From NCBI GenBank assembly GCA_900316015.1, contig ONBG01000003.1, positions 1 to 54,472 on the forward strand: DNA of 54,472 bases. The letters are read 5' to 3'. The position numbers and the translations under genes are program-made. Source of the stretch: an uncultured Prevotella sp. GTDB taxonomy: Bacteria; Bacteroidota; Bacteroidia; Bacteroidales; Bacteroidaceae. The notes under the pieces are model-generated. The model saw only the letters and a list, made by a program, of their open reading frames with translations. It was not told the DNA's origin and ran no database searches. Positions 19,039 through 27,521 of the stretch are shown in pieces (the first letter of the stretch is position 1; every line of letters begins with the position of its first letter).

Positions 19039-19935
19039 TTGAATACTTTACTCGTTGTCATCGGTCCGACGGGTGTCGGCAAGACAGAACTTTGCCTGAC
19101 CCTTGCCCAGCATTTCCTCATCCCCATTATCAATGCCGATTCCCGACAAATCTTTAAGGAATTGCCCATTGGAACTGCGGCACCTACCGCCGAACAACAA
19201 CAGCGAGTCAAGCATTTCTTTGTAGGAAACCATCCTATTCAGGACTATTATAGTGCCTCCATGTACGAGGAAGACGTGCTCACCCTTCTTGACCGTCTTT
19301 TTCAGGAACACCCTATAGCCCTCCTTTCCGGAGGCAGCATGATGTATATTGATGCCGTCTGCAAGGGCATCGATGATATTCCTACCGTTGACGAGAGAAC
19401 ACGAGCCAAGATGAAGGAACGCTTGGCACAAGAAGGGTTACCCGCACTCGTGCAAGAGCTCCAACGACTGGATCCAGAATATTGGGAAATCGTCGACAAG
19501 AACAATCCAAGACGTGTCGTTCATGCCCTGGAAATATGCCATATGACCGGCAAGACCTACACATCTTTCCGCACGAACAGCACTAAGAAGCGTCCCTTCC
19601 GAATCATTAAGATCGGACTGAACCGCCCCAGGGAGGAACTCTACGAAAGAATCAATGCCAGGGTATTGAAGATGATGAGTTGCGGGATGGAAGAAGAAGC
19701 CAGGAAAGTATATCCATACAAGGGGCTGAACGCCTTGAACACAGTCGGTTATAAAGAACTGTTCGACTACTTTGATGGAAAAATAACACGAGAGGAAGCC
19801 ATCTATAAAATACAATCCAATACGAGGAGATATTGCAGGAAACAACTCACCTGGTTCAAGAAAGACAATCAAGTAAGATGGTTCCACCCTGACAATATTG
19901 AAGAAATCATAAATTACATCGCGGATTCGATTTAG
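19039..19935 (+). CDS. miaA: tRNA dimethylallyltransferase
   Basis: Adds a dimethylallyl group to A37 of tRNAs that read U-starting codons. 298 residues. The P-loop GPTGVGKT is at residues 9-16 and the DSRQIFKELPIGTAAP segment follows; NNPRRVVHALEI and NTRRYCRKQLTWFK are typical of the family. The start is TTG at 19039: it places the P-loop at the expected distance from the N-terminus and there is no closer ATG. Lies 30 bases after lpxA. Confidence 0.94.
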   Translation: MNTLLVVIGPTGVGKTELCLTLAQHFLIPIINADSRQIFKELPIGTAAPTAEQQQRVKHFFVGNHPIQDYYSASMYEEDVLTLLDRLFQEHPIALLSGGSMMYIDAVCKGIDDIPTVDERTRAKMKERLAQEGLPALVQELQRLDPEYWEIVDKNNPRRVVHALEICHMTGKTYTSFRTNSTKKRPFRIIKIGLNRPREELYERINARVLKMMSCGMEEEARKVYPYKGLNALNTVGYKELFDYFDGKITREEAIYKIQSNTRRYCRKQLTWFKKDNQVRWFHPDNIEEIINYIADSI

Positions 19936-19951
19936 ATAGGGTCAAAATTAT

Positions 19952-19959
19952 TATCTTTG
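19952..19959 (+). promoter_or_regulatory. -7 box before the second PBP gene
   Basis: TATCTTTG in the 44-base gap between miaA and the PBP gene. A matching -33 box is weak. Confidence 0.5.
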
Positions 19960-19979
19960 CAACATAATTTGTTCTAACT

Positions 19980-22487
19980 ATGATTAAAAGATTTTTCAGT
20001 TGGTGCTGGCTAAAGACCAAGGCTTTTTGGCCATGGTATAAGAGTCTGTACAAAGGAAAAGCATGGTATACGAAGACACTGGTTGCCATCGTCTCATGCA
20101 TCGTTGCGTTTTTCCTCTATTTAGGAGCCGTTGACATCAACTTCCTGTGGCTTTTCGGGAAAAGTCCAGGATATTTCTCTGGCATCATGGATCCACAGAC
20201 AAGTGAGGCATCAGAAATCTATAGTGCCGACGGGGTGCTGATTGGCAAATACTTCAATGAGAACAGGACTCCTGTCAAATACGAAGAAGTTGCGCCAGCA
20301 TTCTGGAAAGCCCTCGTGGACACGGAAGATGAGCGATATTACAAACGTCCACGTGGCTTTGTCGTCGACCCGATCGGTCTTTTCGCAGCAGCCAAGGATG
20401 CACTTCTCCACCATGATGCACGAGGGGCATCGACCATTACCCAGCAATTGGCAAAGAACATGTTCCGCGTCCGTACGCAGTATTCCACTGGCTTGTTAGG
20501 CAAGATCCCCGGACTGCGCATCATCATCATGAAGAGCAAGGAATGGATCATTGGTACAAAACTGGAGACTGTCTTCGACAAGAAGGAGATTATTACGATG
20601 TATGCGAATACCGTTGACTTTGGTTCTAATGCCTATGGCGTCAAGACAGCGGCAAAGACTTATTTCAATACAGAGCCTAAGAATCTGACTACCGATCAAG
20701 CTGCTGTCTTGGTGGGCATGCTCAAGGCTACTACCATGTACAATCCCCGTACCAATCCTCAAAACAGTATGCGACGCCGGAACGTCGTCCTGAGCAATAT
20801 GGTTACGCATGGAGACTTGACGGAAGAAGATTATAAGAACTACAGTCAGTTACCCATCAAACTGAGCTATAACGTAGAGACCAACTACGACGGCCAGGCT
20901 AAATATTTCCGTGAAGCCGTGGCAGACTACCTAAAAGACTGGTGCCATGACAATGGATACGACCTCTATAGCAGTGGACTGAAGATCTATACAACGATCG
21001 ACACCCGCATGCAGAAATATGCTGAGCAAGCGGCTATCAAGCAAATGAAGGTGGTACAACGCAATTTCAAGAACCATTGGGGAAACAATGACCCCTGGAT
21101 CGACGAAAATGGTCAGGTGATCCCCAACTTCATTGAAGGCATTGCCCAACGCCAGCCTTTCTACAAGGCCTTGCTTGCCAAATACCCCAACGATCCGGAT
21201 TCCATCAATTATTATTTGAACCTGCCCCACAAGGTGAAACTTTTCGACTATGAGAAGGGAACCATTGAGAAGGAAATGTCGTCGATGGACTCTATCCGGT
21301 ACATGGTTCACTTCATGCACTGCGCCATGATTGCCATGGAACCCCAAACGGGTTATGTCAAGGCTTGGGTGGGAGACATTGACTTCAATACATGGAAATA
21401 TGACAAGGTGACTGCAGAACGCCAGCCGGGCTCTACCTTCAAGCTCTTTGTCTATACGGAAGCGATGAACCAAGGACTCACCCCATGTGACAAACGGCGT
21501 GATGAGTTTATTTCCATGCAGGTGTATGACAAAAAAAAGAAGGAGATGGTTACTTGGCAGCCCTCCAATGCCAATGGTTCCTTCTCAGGAGACTCCATGG
21601 CACTAAAGACAGCCTTCGCACGAAGTATCAACTCCGTTGCAGTAAGACTTGGTCAAGAAATGGGAATCAAGCGAATCATAGAGACCGCTCAGAAAATGGG
21701 AATCAAGAGTCCATTGGATGACGAGCCGTCCTTAGCCTTAGGGTCGAGCGATGTCAATCTTCTTGAACTGGCTAATGCCTATTGTGTTATAGCTGACAAC
21801 GGAAAACATCATGACCCCGTCCTCGTCACCAAGATCTTGGACAAAGACGGGAATGAGGTCTATACCGGTCCGTCTAATGACGAACAAGTCATTCCTTACA
21901 AGAGTGCTTTCCTCATGCAGCAATTGCTCCAAGGCGGTATGCGAGAACCCGGAGGCACTTCACAAAGCCTTTGGGGATATGTCGGCAACTTCCGGGATAC
22001 AGAGTTCGGTGGTAAGACTGGAACCTCTAATAACCACTCTGATGCATGGTTCATGGGCGTAAGCCCGAAATTAGTAGTTGGTGCCTGGGTAGGTGGTGAA
22101 TACCGTTGCATCCACTTCCGAACCGGAGCCTTAGGACAAGGAAGCCGAACGGCATTGCCTATCGTGGGATATTTCCTACAGTCTGTATTCAATGACCCCG
22201 CGTTCAAGCAATATCACGCTAAGTTCGATAAACCCCATGATGATGGTATCACCAGGGACATGTACACTTGCGCAAGCTATATGCCTAAGGTTCACCGTGA
22301 TACTATTGCCACTCGCGACAGTACCCAGAACACAGAGAATGAGGGCATTGAGTTCGATGAGAACGGAGTACCCATTGTCAAACGCTCTGATTTGGAAGTA
22401 AAGGACAAGAACGACCCGAACGCCCCCAAGACAGAGAAAAAACATGCACGACCACAAGAACAGCAAGTCAACTTGGACGACCTGTAA
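19980..22487 (+). CDS. Class A penicillin-binding protein, PBP1A type
   Basis: 835 residues. A basic, Trp-rich cytoplasmic N-terminus (1-30) is followed by one membrane segment (about 32-50), the GT51 glycosyltransferase domain with catalytic E116 and GASTITQQLAKN (149-160), and the transpeptidase domain with STFK (S485, K488), SIN (549-551) and KTGTS (from K679); the C-terminal about 75 residues are charged and probably disordered. Odd point: the usual ED-x-x-F-x-x-H-x-G motif after the catalytic Glu reads EDERYYKRPRGF, lacking the His and with altered spacing. Paralogue of the gene at 4-2316. Seven bases separate it from the helicase gene. Confidence 0.93.
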   Translation: MIKRFFSWCWLKTKAFWPWYKSLYKGKAWYTKTLVAIVSCIVAFFLYLGAVDINFLWLFGKSPGYFSGIMDPQTSEASEIYSADGVLIGKYFNENRTPVKYEEVAPAFWKALVDTEDERYYKRPRGFVVDPIGLFAAAKDALLHHDARGASTITQQLAKNMFRVRTQYSTGLLGKIPGLRIIIMKSKEWIIGTKLETVFDKKEIITMYANTVDFGSNAYGVKTAAKTYFNTEPKNLTTDQAAVLVGMLKATTMYNPRTNPQNSMRRRNVVLSNMVTHGDLTEEDYKNYSQLPIKLSYNVETNYDGQAKYFREAVADYLKDWCHDNGYDLYSSGLKIYTTIDTRMQKYAEQAAIKQMKVVQRNFKNHWGNNDPWIDENGQVIPNFIEGIAQRQPFYKALLAKYPNDPDSINYYLNLPHKVKLFDYEKGTIEKEMSSMDSIRYMVHFMHCAMIAMEPQTGYVKAWVGDIDFNTWKYDKVTAERQPGSTFKLFVYTEAMNQGLTPCDKRRDEFISMQVYDKKKKEMVTWQPSNANGSFSGDSMALKTAFARSINSVAVRLGQEMGIKRIIETAQKMGIKSPLDDEPSLALGSSDVNLLELANAYCVIADNGKHHDPVLVTKILDKDGNEVYTGPSNDEQVIPYKSAFLMQQLLQGGMREPGGTSQSLWGYVGNFRDTEFGGKTGTSNNHSDAWFMGVSPKLVVGAWVGGEYRCIHFRTGALGQGSRTALPIVGYFLQSVFNDPAFKQYHAKFDKPHDDGITRDMYTCASYMPKVHRDTIATRDSTQNTENEGIEFDENGVPIVKRSDLEVKDKNDPNAPKTEKKHARPQEQQVNLDDL

Positions 22488-22493
22488 TAAAAC

Positions 22494-24245
22494 ATGGAAG
22501 AAAGAAAAAGTGATCAGATAGACTTAGACAATCCAGAATTGCAGAATGCAATCCAGATTATCCAATTTACCCGCCGCTCGCTTTTCCTCACAGGAAAAGC
22601 AGGGACGGGTAAATCGACTTTTCTCCGCTATATTGCGTCGCACACGAGGAAAAAGAACATCATCCTCGCTCCCACCGGTATCGCAGCCATCAATGCGGGA
22701 GGGTCTACCCTGCATAGCTTTTTCAAACTCCCCTTCCATCCACTTCTGCCGAACGATAGTAGGTACAGCCCTAAAAATATCCGTGGTACCCTGAGATATA
22801 ATGGGGAAAAATGCAAATTGCTACGGGAAGTGGAATTGATTATCATCGATGAGATCAGTATGGTGCGAGCTGATATCATCGACTTCATTGATAAGGTCCT
22901 ACGGATATACAACCGTAACATGCGAGAGCCCTTCGGTGGAAAACAGCTTCTGTTGGTAGGAGATATCTACCAGCTCGAGCCTGTTTTGAAAGAAGAAGAC
23001 CGTCAGTTACTGCGACCGTTTTATCCATCCGGCTTCTTTTTCGATGCCAGAGTGTTCAGGGAGATGCAGTTGGTTTCCATCGAATTGAAGAAAGTGTACC
23101 GCCAGAATGACCCAGTCTTTATCCATATCTTAGACCATATCCGTACTACTCAGTTGAATCCTAACGACCTGACATTACTCAACCAGCGCGTGCATGCCGA
23201 TATCTCCGATGATGAGTCGCAACTCGCGATCACCTTGTCTACGAGAAGGGATACTGTCGACTATATCAATGAACAACATTTGAAAGAATTGCCAGGAGAA
23301 CCCACTGTATTTCAAGGAACTATCCAAGGAGAGTTTCCAGAGAGCAGTCTCCCTACTCCCATGGAATTAGAGGTGAAGACAGGCGCGCAAGTACTTTTCA
23401 TCAAGAACGACAAAGATCACCGTTGGGTAAATGGAACCTTAGGAACGATCATCGGCATCTCAGATGACAGCAGTGCGGAAACCATCTATGTGAGGACCGA
23501 AGATGGGATGGACTATGATGTACAACGCGAGATTTGGAGCAACACCAAGTACACCTTCAATGAGAAAGAACAGAAAATAGAAGAAGAGGAAATCGGGACT
23601 TACCAACAGTTCCCCTTACGGTTAGCATGGGCCATCACTGTCCATAAGAGTCAAGGACTGACTTTCAGGCATGTGAAGATCGATTTTACAGGAGGAGTGT
23701 TTGCCGGTGGTCAAACGTATGTGGCTCTATCACGTTGCACCTCACTTCAAGGGATCAGCTTGAATGCCCCAATCCGCATGGATGAGGTCTTCGTCCGTCC
23801 TGAAGTCACTCATTTCGCACAGGGCTACAACAATATTGATCTCATCAGCAAGGCCTTACAACAAGGGAAGGCAGACAAACAATATTTTGATACGGTAAAA
23901 GCTTTCGAGCGTGGCGACATGCAAGCCGCCCTTGACAATTTCTTCCTCGCCATACACAGTCGCTATGACATTGAGAAGCCAGCCGTGAAGCGCCTGATCC
24001 GGAAAAAGCTAAACATCATCAATGAACTCAAGGAAAAGAACCGTCAGTTGCAGGAGGAAATGAAGGAGAAGGAAAAATTCCTCAAGAAACTGGCGGTTGA
24101 ATATACAGTGATGGGGCGCGACTGCGAGAAAGAAGGGATGCCATCGGCTGCCATACGCAACTATGAGAAGGCAATAGAACTATGTCCTGACATCCCCGAG
24201 GCAAAGCGCCGCCTGAAAAAACTCAAGAAGAAAGGATCGAACTAA
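22494..24245 (+). CDS. Pif1-like superfamily 1 helicase with C-terminal TPR-like tail
   Basis: 583 residues. Walker A GKAGTGKS (34-41) and the following APTGIAAINAGGSTLHSFF segment are hallmarks of Pif1/RecD-like helicases; IIIDEISMVRADIIDFI is motif II and AITVHKSQGLTF with YVALSRCTSL are motifs V/VI near residues 378-410. The last about 120 residues form a coiled coil and one TPR-like unit (AIRNYEKAIELCPD). Probably a 5'-3' DNA helicase acting in replication or repair (inference). Its stop overlaps the convergent cupin stop by four bases (CTAA). Confidence 0.9.
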   Translation: MEERKSDQIDLDNPELQNAIQIIQFTRRSLFLTGKAGTGKSTFLRYIASHTRKKNIILAPTGIAAINAGGSTLHSFFKLPFHPLLPNDSRYSPKNIRGTLRYNGEKCKLLREVELIIIDEISMVRADIIDFIDKVLRIYNRNMREPFGGKQLLLVGDIYQLEPVLKEEDRQLLRPFYPSGFFFDARVFREMQLVSIELKKVYRQNDPVFIHILDHIRTTQLNPNDLTLLNQRVHADISDDESQLAITLSTRRDTVDYINEQHLKELPGEPTVFQGTIQGEFPESSLPTPMELEVKTGAQVLFIKNDKDHRWVNGTLGTIIGISDDSSAETIYVRTEDGMDYDVQREIWSNTKYTFNEKEQKIEEEEIGTYQQFPLRLAWAITVHKSQGLTFRHVKIDFTGGVFAGGQTYVALSRCTSLQGISLNAPIRMDEVFVRPEVTHFAQGYNNIDLISKALQQGKADKQYFDTVKAFERGDMQAALDNFFLAIHSRYDIEKPAVKRLIRKKLNIINELKEKNRQLQEEMKEKEKFLKKLAVEYTVMGRDCEKEGMPSAAIRNYEKAIELCPDIPEAKRRLKKLKKKGSN

Positions 24246-24574
24246 TGGTGCTCTGGCACAATCGCGAGATAGACTAAATCATCCGAGCTTTTATTTTCCA
24301 TGTAATGGCTATGGTTCATCGGACAATAATGCACCTGTCCTGCCGAACAAGTCTCAATCGTATCATCATAATGAAAAGTAGCCGTACCGCTGATCACATA
24401 TACGATCTCACAATTCCCTTGATGGGTATGGAGCCCGCTCGATGCCCCAGGCTTGAGTACGCTCTTCATGATCTTACACTTGTCGTCGACATAATTACGG
24501 GTGTCCAGTTCACCCTTTCCACCTTTAAATCCCTGGATTTTCTGTTCTTCAATCTTATCAAAATCAATGATCAT
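24242..24574 (-). CDS. Small cupin-domain protein
   Basis: 110 residues, one cupin barrel. Motif 1 is GLHTHQGNCEIVYVISG (H-x-H-x4-E-x6-G) and motif 2 is GQVHYCPMNHSHY, so the metal-binding His/Glu set is complete. Such proteins can be isomerases, epimerases or small-molecule sensors; the substrate is unknown. It has a consensus promoter lying in the first copy of the 77-base repeat, and is divergent from the MATE transporter, which suggests (weakly) a shared role such as stress or metabolite export. Confidence 0.87.
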   Translation of the reverse strand: MIIDFDKIEEQKIQGFKGGKGELDTRNYVDDKCKIMKSVLKPGASSGLHTHQGNCEIVYVISGTATFHYDDTIETCSAGQVHYCPMNHSHYMENKSSDDLVYLAIVPEHH

Positions 24575-24605
24575 AATGCTTGTTTGTTATTGTTTAGACT
24601 GTTTG

Positions 24606-24637
24606 CAAAGATACTGCAAACCGAGAGAAATACAAAA
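24606..24637 (-). promoter_or_regulatory. Promoter of the cupin gene, inside the 77-base repeat
   Basis: Minus-strand TATCTTTG (24606-24613), 19-base spacer, TTTTG (24633-24637). The leader is about 25 bases. The same sequence, but with TATCTTTT, occurs in repeat copies 2 and 3. Confidence 0.75.
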
Positions 24638-24818
24638 TAAAACTTGTTTTATTTTTATTTCCGAGGTGAAGCGTAGCTTATAAAAAGATACTGCAAACCG
24701 AGAGAAATACAAAATAAAACTTGTTTTATTTTTATTTCCGAGGTGAAGCGTAGCTTATGAAAAGATACTGCAAACCGAGAGAAATACAAAATAAAACTTG
24801 TTTTATTTTTATTTCCGA
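24607..24818. repeat. 77-base tandem repeat, 2.75 copies
   Basis: Copies begin at 24607, 24684 and 24761; the third stops after 58 bases. They are almost identical. Each holds AAAATAAAAC-TT-GTTTTATTTT, a perfect 10-base inverted repeat, then CCGAGGTGAAGCG. Copy 1 carries the cupin promoter; copy 3 ends ten bases before the MATE -7 box. A diverged relative lies upstream of recR (42506-42590). Confidence 0.9.
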
Positions 24819-24827
24819 TCTTTTCCT

Positions 24828-24835
24828 TACCTTTG
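24828..24835 (+). promoter_or_regulatory. -7 box of the MATE gene
   Basis: TACCTTTG, 29 bases before the ATG, directly after the last repeat copy. The -33 position falls in T-rich repeat sequence with no clear TTTG. Confidence 0.6.
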
Positions 24836-24864
24836 CATTCAAACAGACAAAATACACATTATAA

Positions 24865-26217
24865 ATGAGAAGACACCGTGATAATTATATTTTCCTAACA
24901 ACAGCACCGATCGGAAAAGTCATTCGAACCATGGCGATTCCGACCATTATCAGCATGCTCGTTACCAGTATCTATAATATTGTGGACACTTGGTATGTGG
25001 GGATGCTGAATACTCAGGCAACAGCCGCTGTCGGAATTGTATTCCCGTTCATGTCTGTCATTCAAGCTATAGGCTTCCTTTTCGGTCAAGGATCAGGCAC
25101 TTATATCTCTCGGAAATTAGGAGCCAAGGACACCAAAAACGCCAGCAGAATGGCTGCCACAGGCTTTTTTAGTGCGCTCGTCCCAGGACTACTTATTGCT
25201 ATCCTTGGTTTATCCTTCCTTCATCCCTTGAGTATCGTCATGGGTTCCACTCCCACCATCCTCCCTTATACGGAGAAGTACTTAGGAATGGTTCTGCTTG
25301 GCACCCCATTTATGGCAGGATCGATGGTGCTTAACAACCAAATGAGATTCCAGGGCAATGCTGCCAATGCCATGTATGGCATGATGACCGGTGCCCTCAT
25401 GAATGTACTGCTCGTTCCTCTTTTCATGTTCGTCTTTGATTTAGGTATCCTTGGATGCGGTATTGGCACCGTAGTCAGCCAAATTTCCGCTTTCTTTGTC
25501 CTTTTGTGGATGTCATATCAGGATGACAATATTCATCTGCACGCCCAGGACATCACCTTGAAATGGACTTACTTCAAAGAGATCATCCGTGGTGGAACCC
25601 CTTCATTGACCCGCCAAGGACTTGCCAGCATTGCAACCTTAATGCTGAACGTAGCAGCTGGTGCTTATGGGGATGCGGCTATCGCAGGAATGTCTATCGT
25701 CACGAGGATTTCCTTTGTCGTCTTTGCCAGCATTATCGGCATCGGGCAAGGCTTTCAACCCTTATGTGGATTTTGCTTTGGGGCCCGGTTATTCCATCGT
25801 GTGCGTGAAGGATTTTTCTACTGCATCAAACTGGGCGTCTGCTTTCTGATTCCCATTGGCATACTTTGTTTCATCTTCGCAGAGGACCTCATTGACATAC
25901 TCCGGCATGATCCGGAAGTAGTCAGCGTAGGCGCAGCTGCCATCAGATGGCAAGTGATAACCTACCCCTTAGCTGCAGTCATTACCATCGGCAACCAAAT
26001 GTTGCAAACCAGTGGGCAAAGTTTGTGGGCCAACATAGTGGCATCAGCAAGAAATGGTCTCTTTTTCATCCCACTTATATTGATCCTTCCCTATATCTGG
26101 GGACTTGAGGGCGTGGAAATGTGCCAAGCTGTAGCGGATGTCTTTTCCTTTATCCTGACAGTCTATGTGCTTACGCGCTATTTCCGAAAGCTCAAACGAC
26201 TGGAACGGAAGGAATGA
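24865..26217 (+). CDS. MATE family efflux transporter
   Basis: 450 residues with about twelve hydrophobic segments in two similar halves, the layout of the multidrug and toxin extrusion family. The N-terminal half includes the TIISMLVTSIYNIVDTWYVG segment and the QGSGTYISRKLGA loop, and the second half GIGQGFQPLCGFCFGAR. It would export cationic drugs or metabolites by Na+ or H+ antiport; substrate unknown. Divergent from the cupin gene; ends before a bidirectional hairpin shared with the small basic-protein gene. Confidence 0.92.
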   Translation: MRRHRDNYIFLTTAPIGKVIRTMAIPTIISMLVTSIYNIVDTWYVGMLNTQATAAVGIVFPFMSVIQAIGFLFGQGSGTYISRKLGAKDTKNASRMAATGFFSALVPGLLIAILGLSFLHPLSIVMGSTPTILPYTEKYLGMVLLGTPFMAGSMVLNNQMRFQGNAANAMYGMMTGALMNVLLVPLFMFVFDLGILGCGIGTVVSQISAFFVLLWMSYQDDNIHLHAQDITLKWTYFKEIIRGGTPSLTRQGLASIATLMLNVAAGAYGDAAIAGMSIVTRISFVVFASIIGIGQGFQPLCGFCFGARLFHRVREGFFYCIKLGVCFLIPIGILCFIFAEDLIDILRHDPEVVSVGAAAIRWQVITYPLAAVITIGNQMLQTSGQSLWANIVASARNGLFFIPLILILPYIWGLEGVEMCQAVADVFSFILTVYVLTRYFRKLKRLERKE

Positions 26218-26273
26218 AACCCTATCTCTTGCCAAGAAGGATCCACGCAAGCCAATGCAGTACGATAGGACGA

Positions 26274-26307
26274 AAAAAGAGACTCCAAATTAATGAAGTC
26301 TCTTTTT
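26274..26307. terminator. Bidirectional terminator between MATE and the small basic protein gene
   Basis: AAAAAGAGACT (26274-26284) pairs with AGTCTCTTTTT (26297-26307), 11 perfect base pairs. The stop codon of the small gene (26290-26292) is in the loop. Confidence 0.85.
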
Positions 26308-26412
26308 CTGACCTTTCGTAGGTCCTGCTGACATAGCCTCCTCCGTCTCGTACTTCGGAGTATGCTTGCCTGTCTTAGCCTTCTTCGGCTTTTTGTTTCC
26401 TGCTGCTCCCAT
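26290..26412 (-). CDS. Small basic protein, 40 residues, unknown function
   Basis: ATG at 26412 to TAA at 26290. The product starts MGAAGNKKPKKAKTGKHTP, continues with a short acidic patch (YETEEAMSAG), and ends TKGQKKRLH. The gene is bounded by a full-consensus promoter (26495-26525) on one side and a strong hairpin on the other, so it is a complete transcription unit of about 210 bases. The Lys/Gly/Pro-rich composition recalls small ribosomal or nucleic-acid-binding proteins such as THX-like ones, but I cannot assign it. Its last codons form one arm of the terminator. Confidence 0.72.
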   Translation of the reverse strand: MGAAGNKKPKKAKTGKHTPKYETEEAMSAGPTKGQKKRLH

Positions 26413-26494
26413 AATAATTCATTTTTGGAAACGTTGTGCGCAAGTGATTGGCTCAACGTAGAGCGCTTCAGTCTAACAATTTTAATTCGAGTTG

Positions 26495-26525
26495 CAAAAA
26501 TAAGCATTTCTATTGGATTAACAAA
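26495..26525 (-). promoter_or_regulatory. Promoter of the small basic protein gene
   Basis: Minus-strand TATTTTTG (26495-26502), 19-base spacer, TTTG (26522-26525). The leader to the ATG is about 75 bases, long for this window. Confidence 0.72.
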
Positions 26526-26641
26526 GGACTCGCCCATTATTTTTTCTTTGAAATAAGATCGATTTCAATACATAGAAATCATACAGCAAGTAATGAATGT
26601 CAAGACCCTAAAAACTTTTTTAGCAAATAATAGAGCAAATA

Positions 26642-26673
26642 TTTGCATATTACAAAAAATTGGCTTACCTTTG
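26642..26673 (+). promoter_or_regulatory. Promoter of tRNA-Pro
   Basis: TTTG 26642-26645, 20-base spacer, TACCTTTG 26666-26673, followed by CACTCGC. The 16 bases TTACCTTTGCACTCGC also occur in the tRNA-Asp promoter. The -33 box overlaps a perfect palindrome GCAAATATTTGC (26635-26646). Confidence 0.8.
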
Positions 26674-26744
26674 CACTCGCTAATCGGGAATGAGGCAATT
26701 GATCACGACTTCATCTGAGAAAGAGCTTCTATCCATTCAGCATT

Positions 26745-26818
26745 CGGGGTGTAGCGCAGCCCGGTAGCGCTCCTGGTTTGGGACCAGGCGGTCGCAGGTT
26801 CGAATCCTGTCGCCCCGA
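26745..26818 (+). tRNA. tRNA-Pro (anticodon TGG)
   Basis: 74 bases fold as a cloverleaf: acceptor CGGGGTG/CGCCCCG, anticodon stem CCTGG-TTTGGGA-CCAGG with anticodon TGG, T-arm GCAGG-TTCGAAT-CCTGT, discriminator A. CCA is not encoded (ACT follows). It reads CCN codons, mainly CCA and CCG. Own promoter and terminator. Confidence 0.97.
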
Positions 26819-26839
26819 CTATTTTCACAAAGGAATATG

Positions 26840-26871
26840 AACTCACTGCTTGCAGTGGGTTCTATTTTTTT
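26840..26871 (+). terminator. Terminator of tRNA-Pro
   Basis: AACTCACTG-CTTG-CAGTGGGTT (9 pairs with one G-T) followed by CTATTTTTTT. Confidence 0.85.
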
Positions 26872-26930
26872 ATAGAGCTTATCTTTGGCGACATAATTTG
26901 CTCCCTCTCCCTAAAAGAAAGTAAATAAGT

Positions 26931-27428
26931 ATGATAAAGATGAAAAGGATCATCAGCCTCATTGAACTGGCTATAACGATCATATATATAGCACTCTGTA
27001 CGAAGATGAGTGGAAGCCTGCCCCATAGCATGTCTTGCACCTCCTACCTGATTCCCCATGAGATCGATTTCTCCATATACATTCTCACCGTGATTGCATT
27101 CGTTGCGTCAACCCTCTTCCAAGGCAGTGACAAGAAAAACCGAATCATGGTATGGCTGATGATCATTGGACTCCTTGATGTAGCACTCTCACCACATTAT
27201 CACACCTCTAATACCTTTCTCCATTACTTTGGTGGAATACTCTGTTGTGTCGCTTCCATTGTTTATGTATCCCACAAGGCACCCAAAATCCTCTTCATTT
27301 GGATACCGTGCTTTATCGCATGCTTCATTGATCCCCCCTGCCATTTAATATACCAAGAGTTCACTTGCCTATTAGAAATGGTGTTGCTCAACTTTATAAA
27401 CGGGTCGAAAATAAGTCCTTGTCCATAA
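26931..27428 (+). CDS. Small polytopic membrane protein of unknown function
   Basis: 165 residues with about five hydrophobic segments (for example LIELAITIIYIALC, IYILTVIAFVASTLF, IMVWLMIIGLLDVAL, YFGGILCCVASIVYV, ILFIWIPCFIACFI). No family recognised. A HYHTS segment and several Cys residues lie between helices, but no known active site is evident. Located between tRNA-Pro and another unknown membrane protein gene; composition resembles its neighbours, so no sign of recent transfer. The start could also be the Met three residues later. Confidence 0.65.
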   Translation: MIKMKRIISLIELAITIIYIALCTKMSGSLPHSMSCTSYLIPHEIDFSIYILTVIAFVASTLFQGSDKKNRIMVWLMIIGLLDVALSPHYHTSNTFLHYFGGILCCVASIVYVSHKAPKILFIWIPCFIACFIDPPCHLIYQEFTCLLEMVLLNFINGSKISPCP

Positions 27429-27521
27429 TCTCAGTCTTTTCCCTATGCTAAAACCCGACAGCCCTTCGCATCCCTATCAAACAGAGTCCTCTACCACAAA
27501 ATCAATATAAGCAATCAGAAT

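Noticed and set aside
24242-24245. CTAA stop-codon overlap of convergent genes (also at 46495-46498)
   Set aside because: Two converging genes sharing four bases is a normal packing result; no terminator or further signal is associated.
24607-24818. 77-base repeats considered as an insertion sequence
   Set aside because: There is no transposase and no flanking duplication; they are simple tandem copies within one promoter region.
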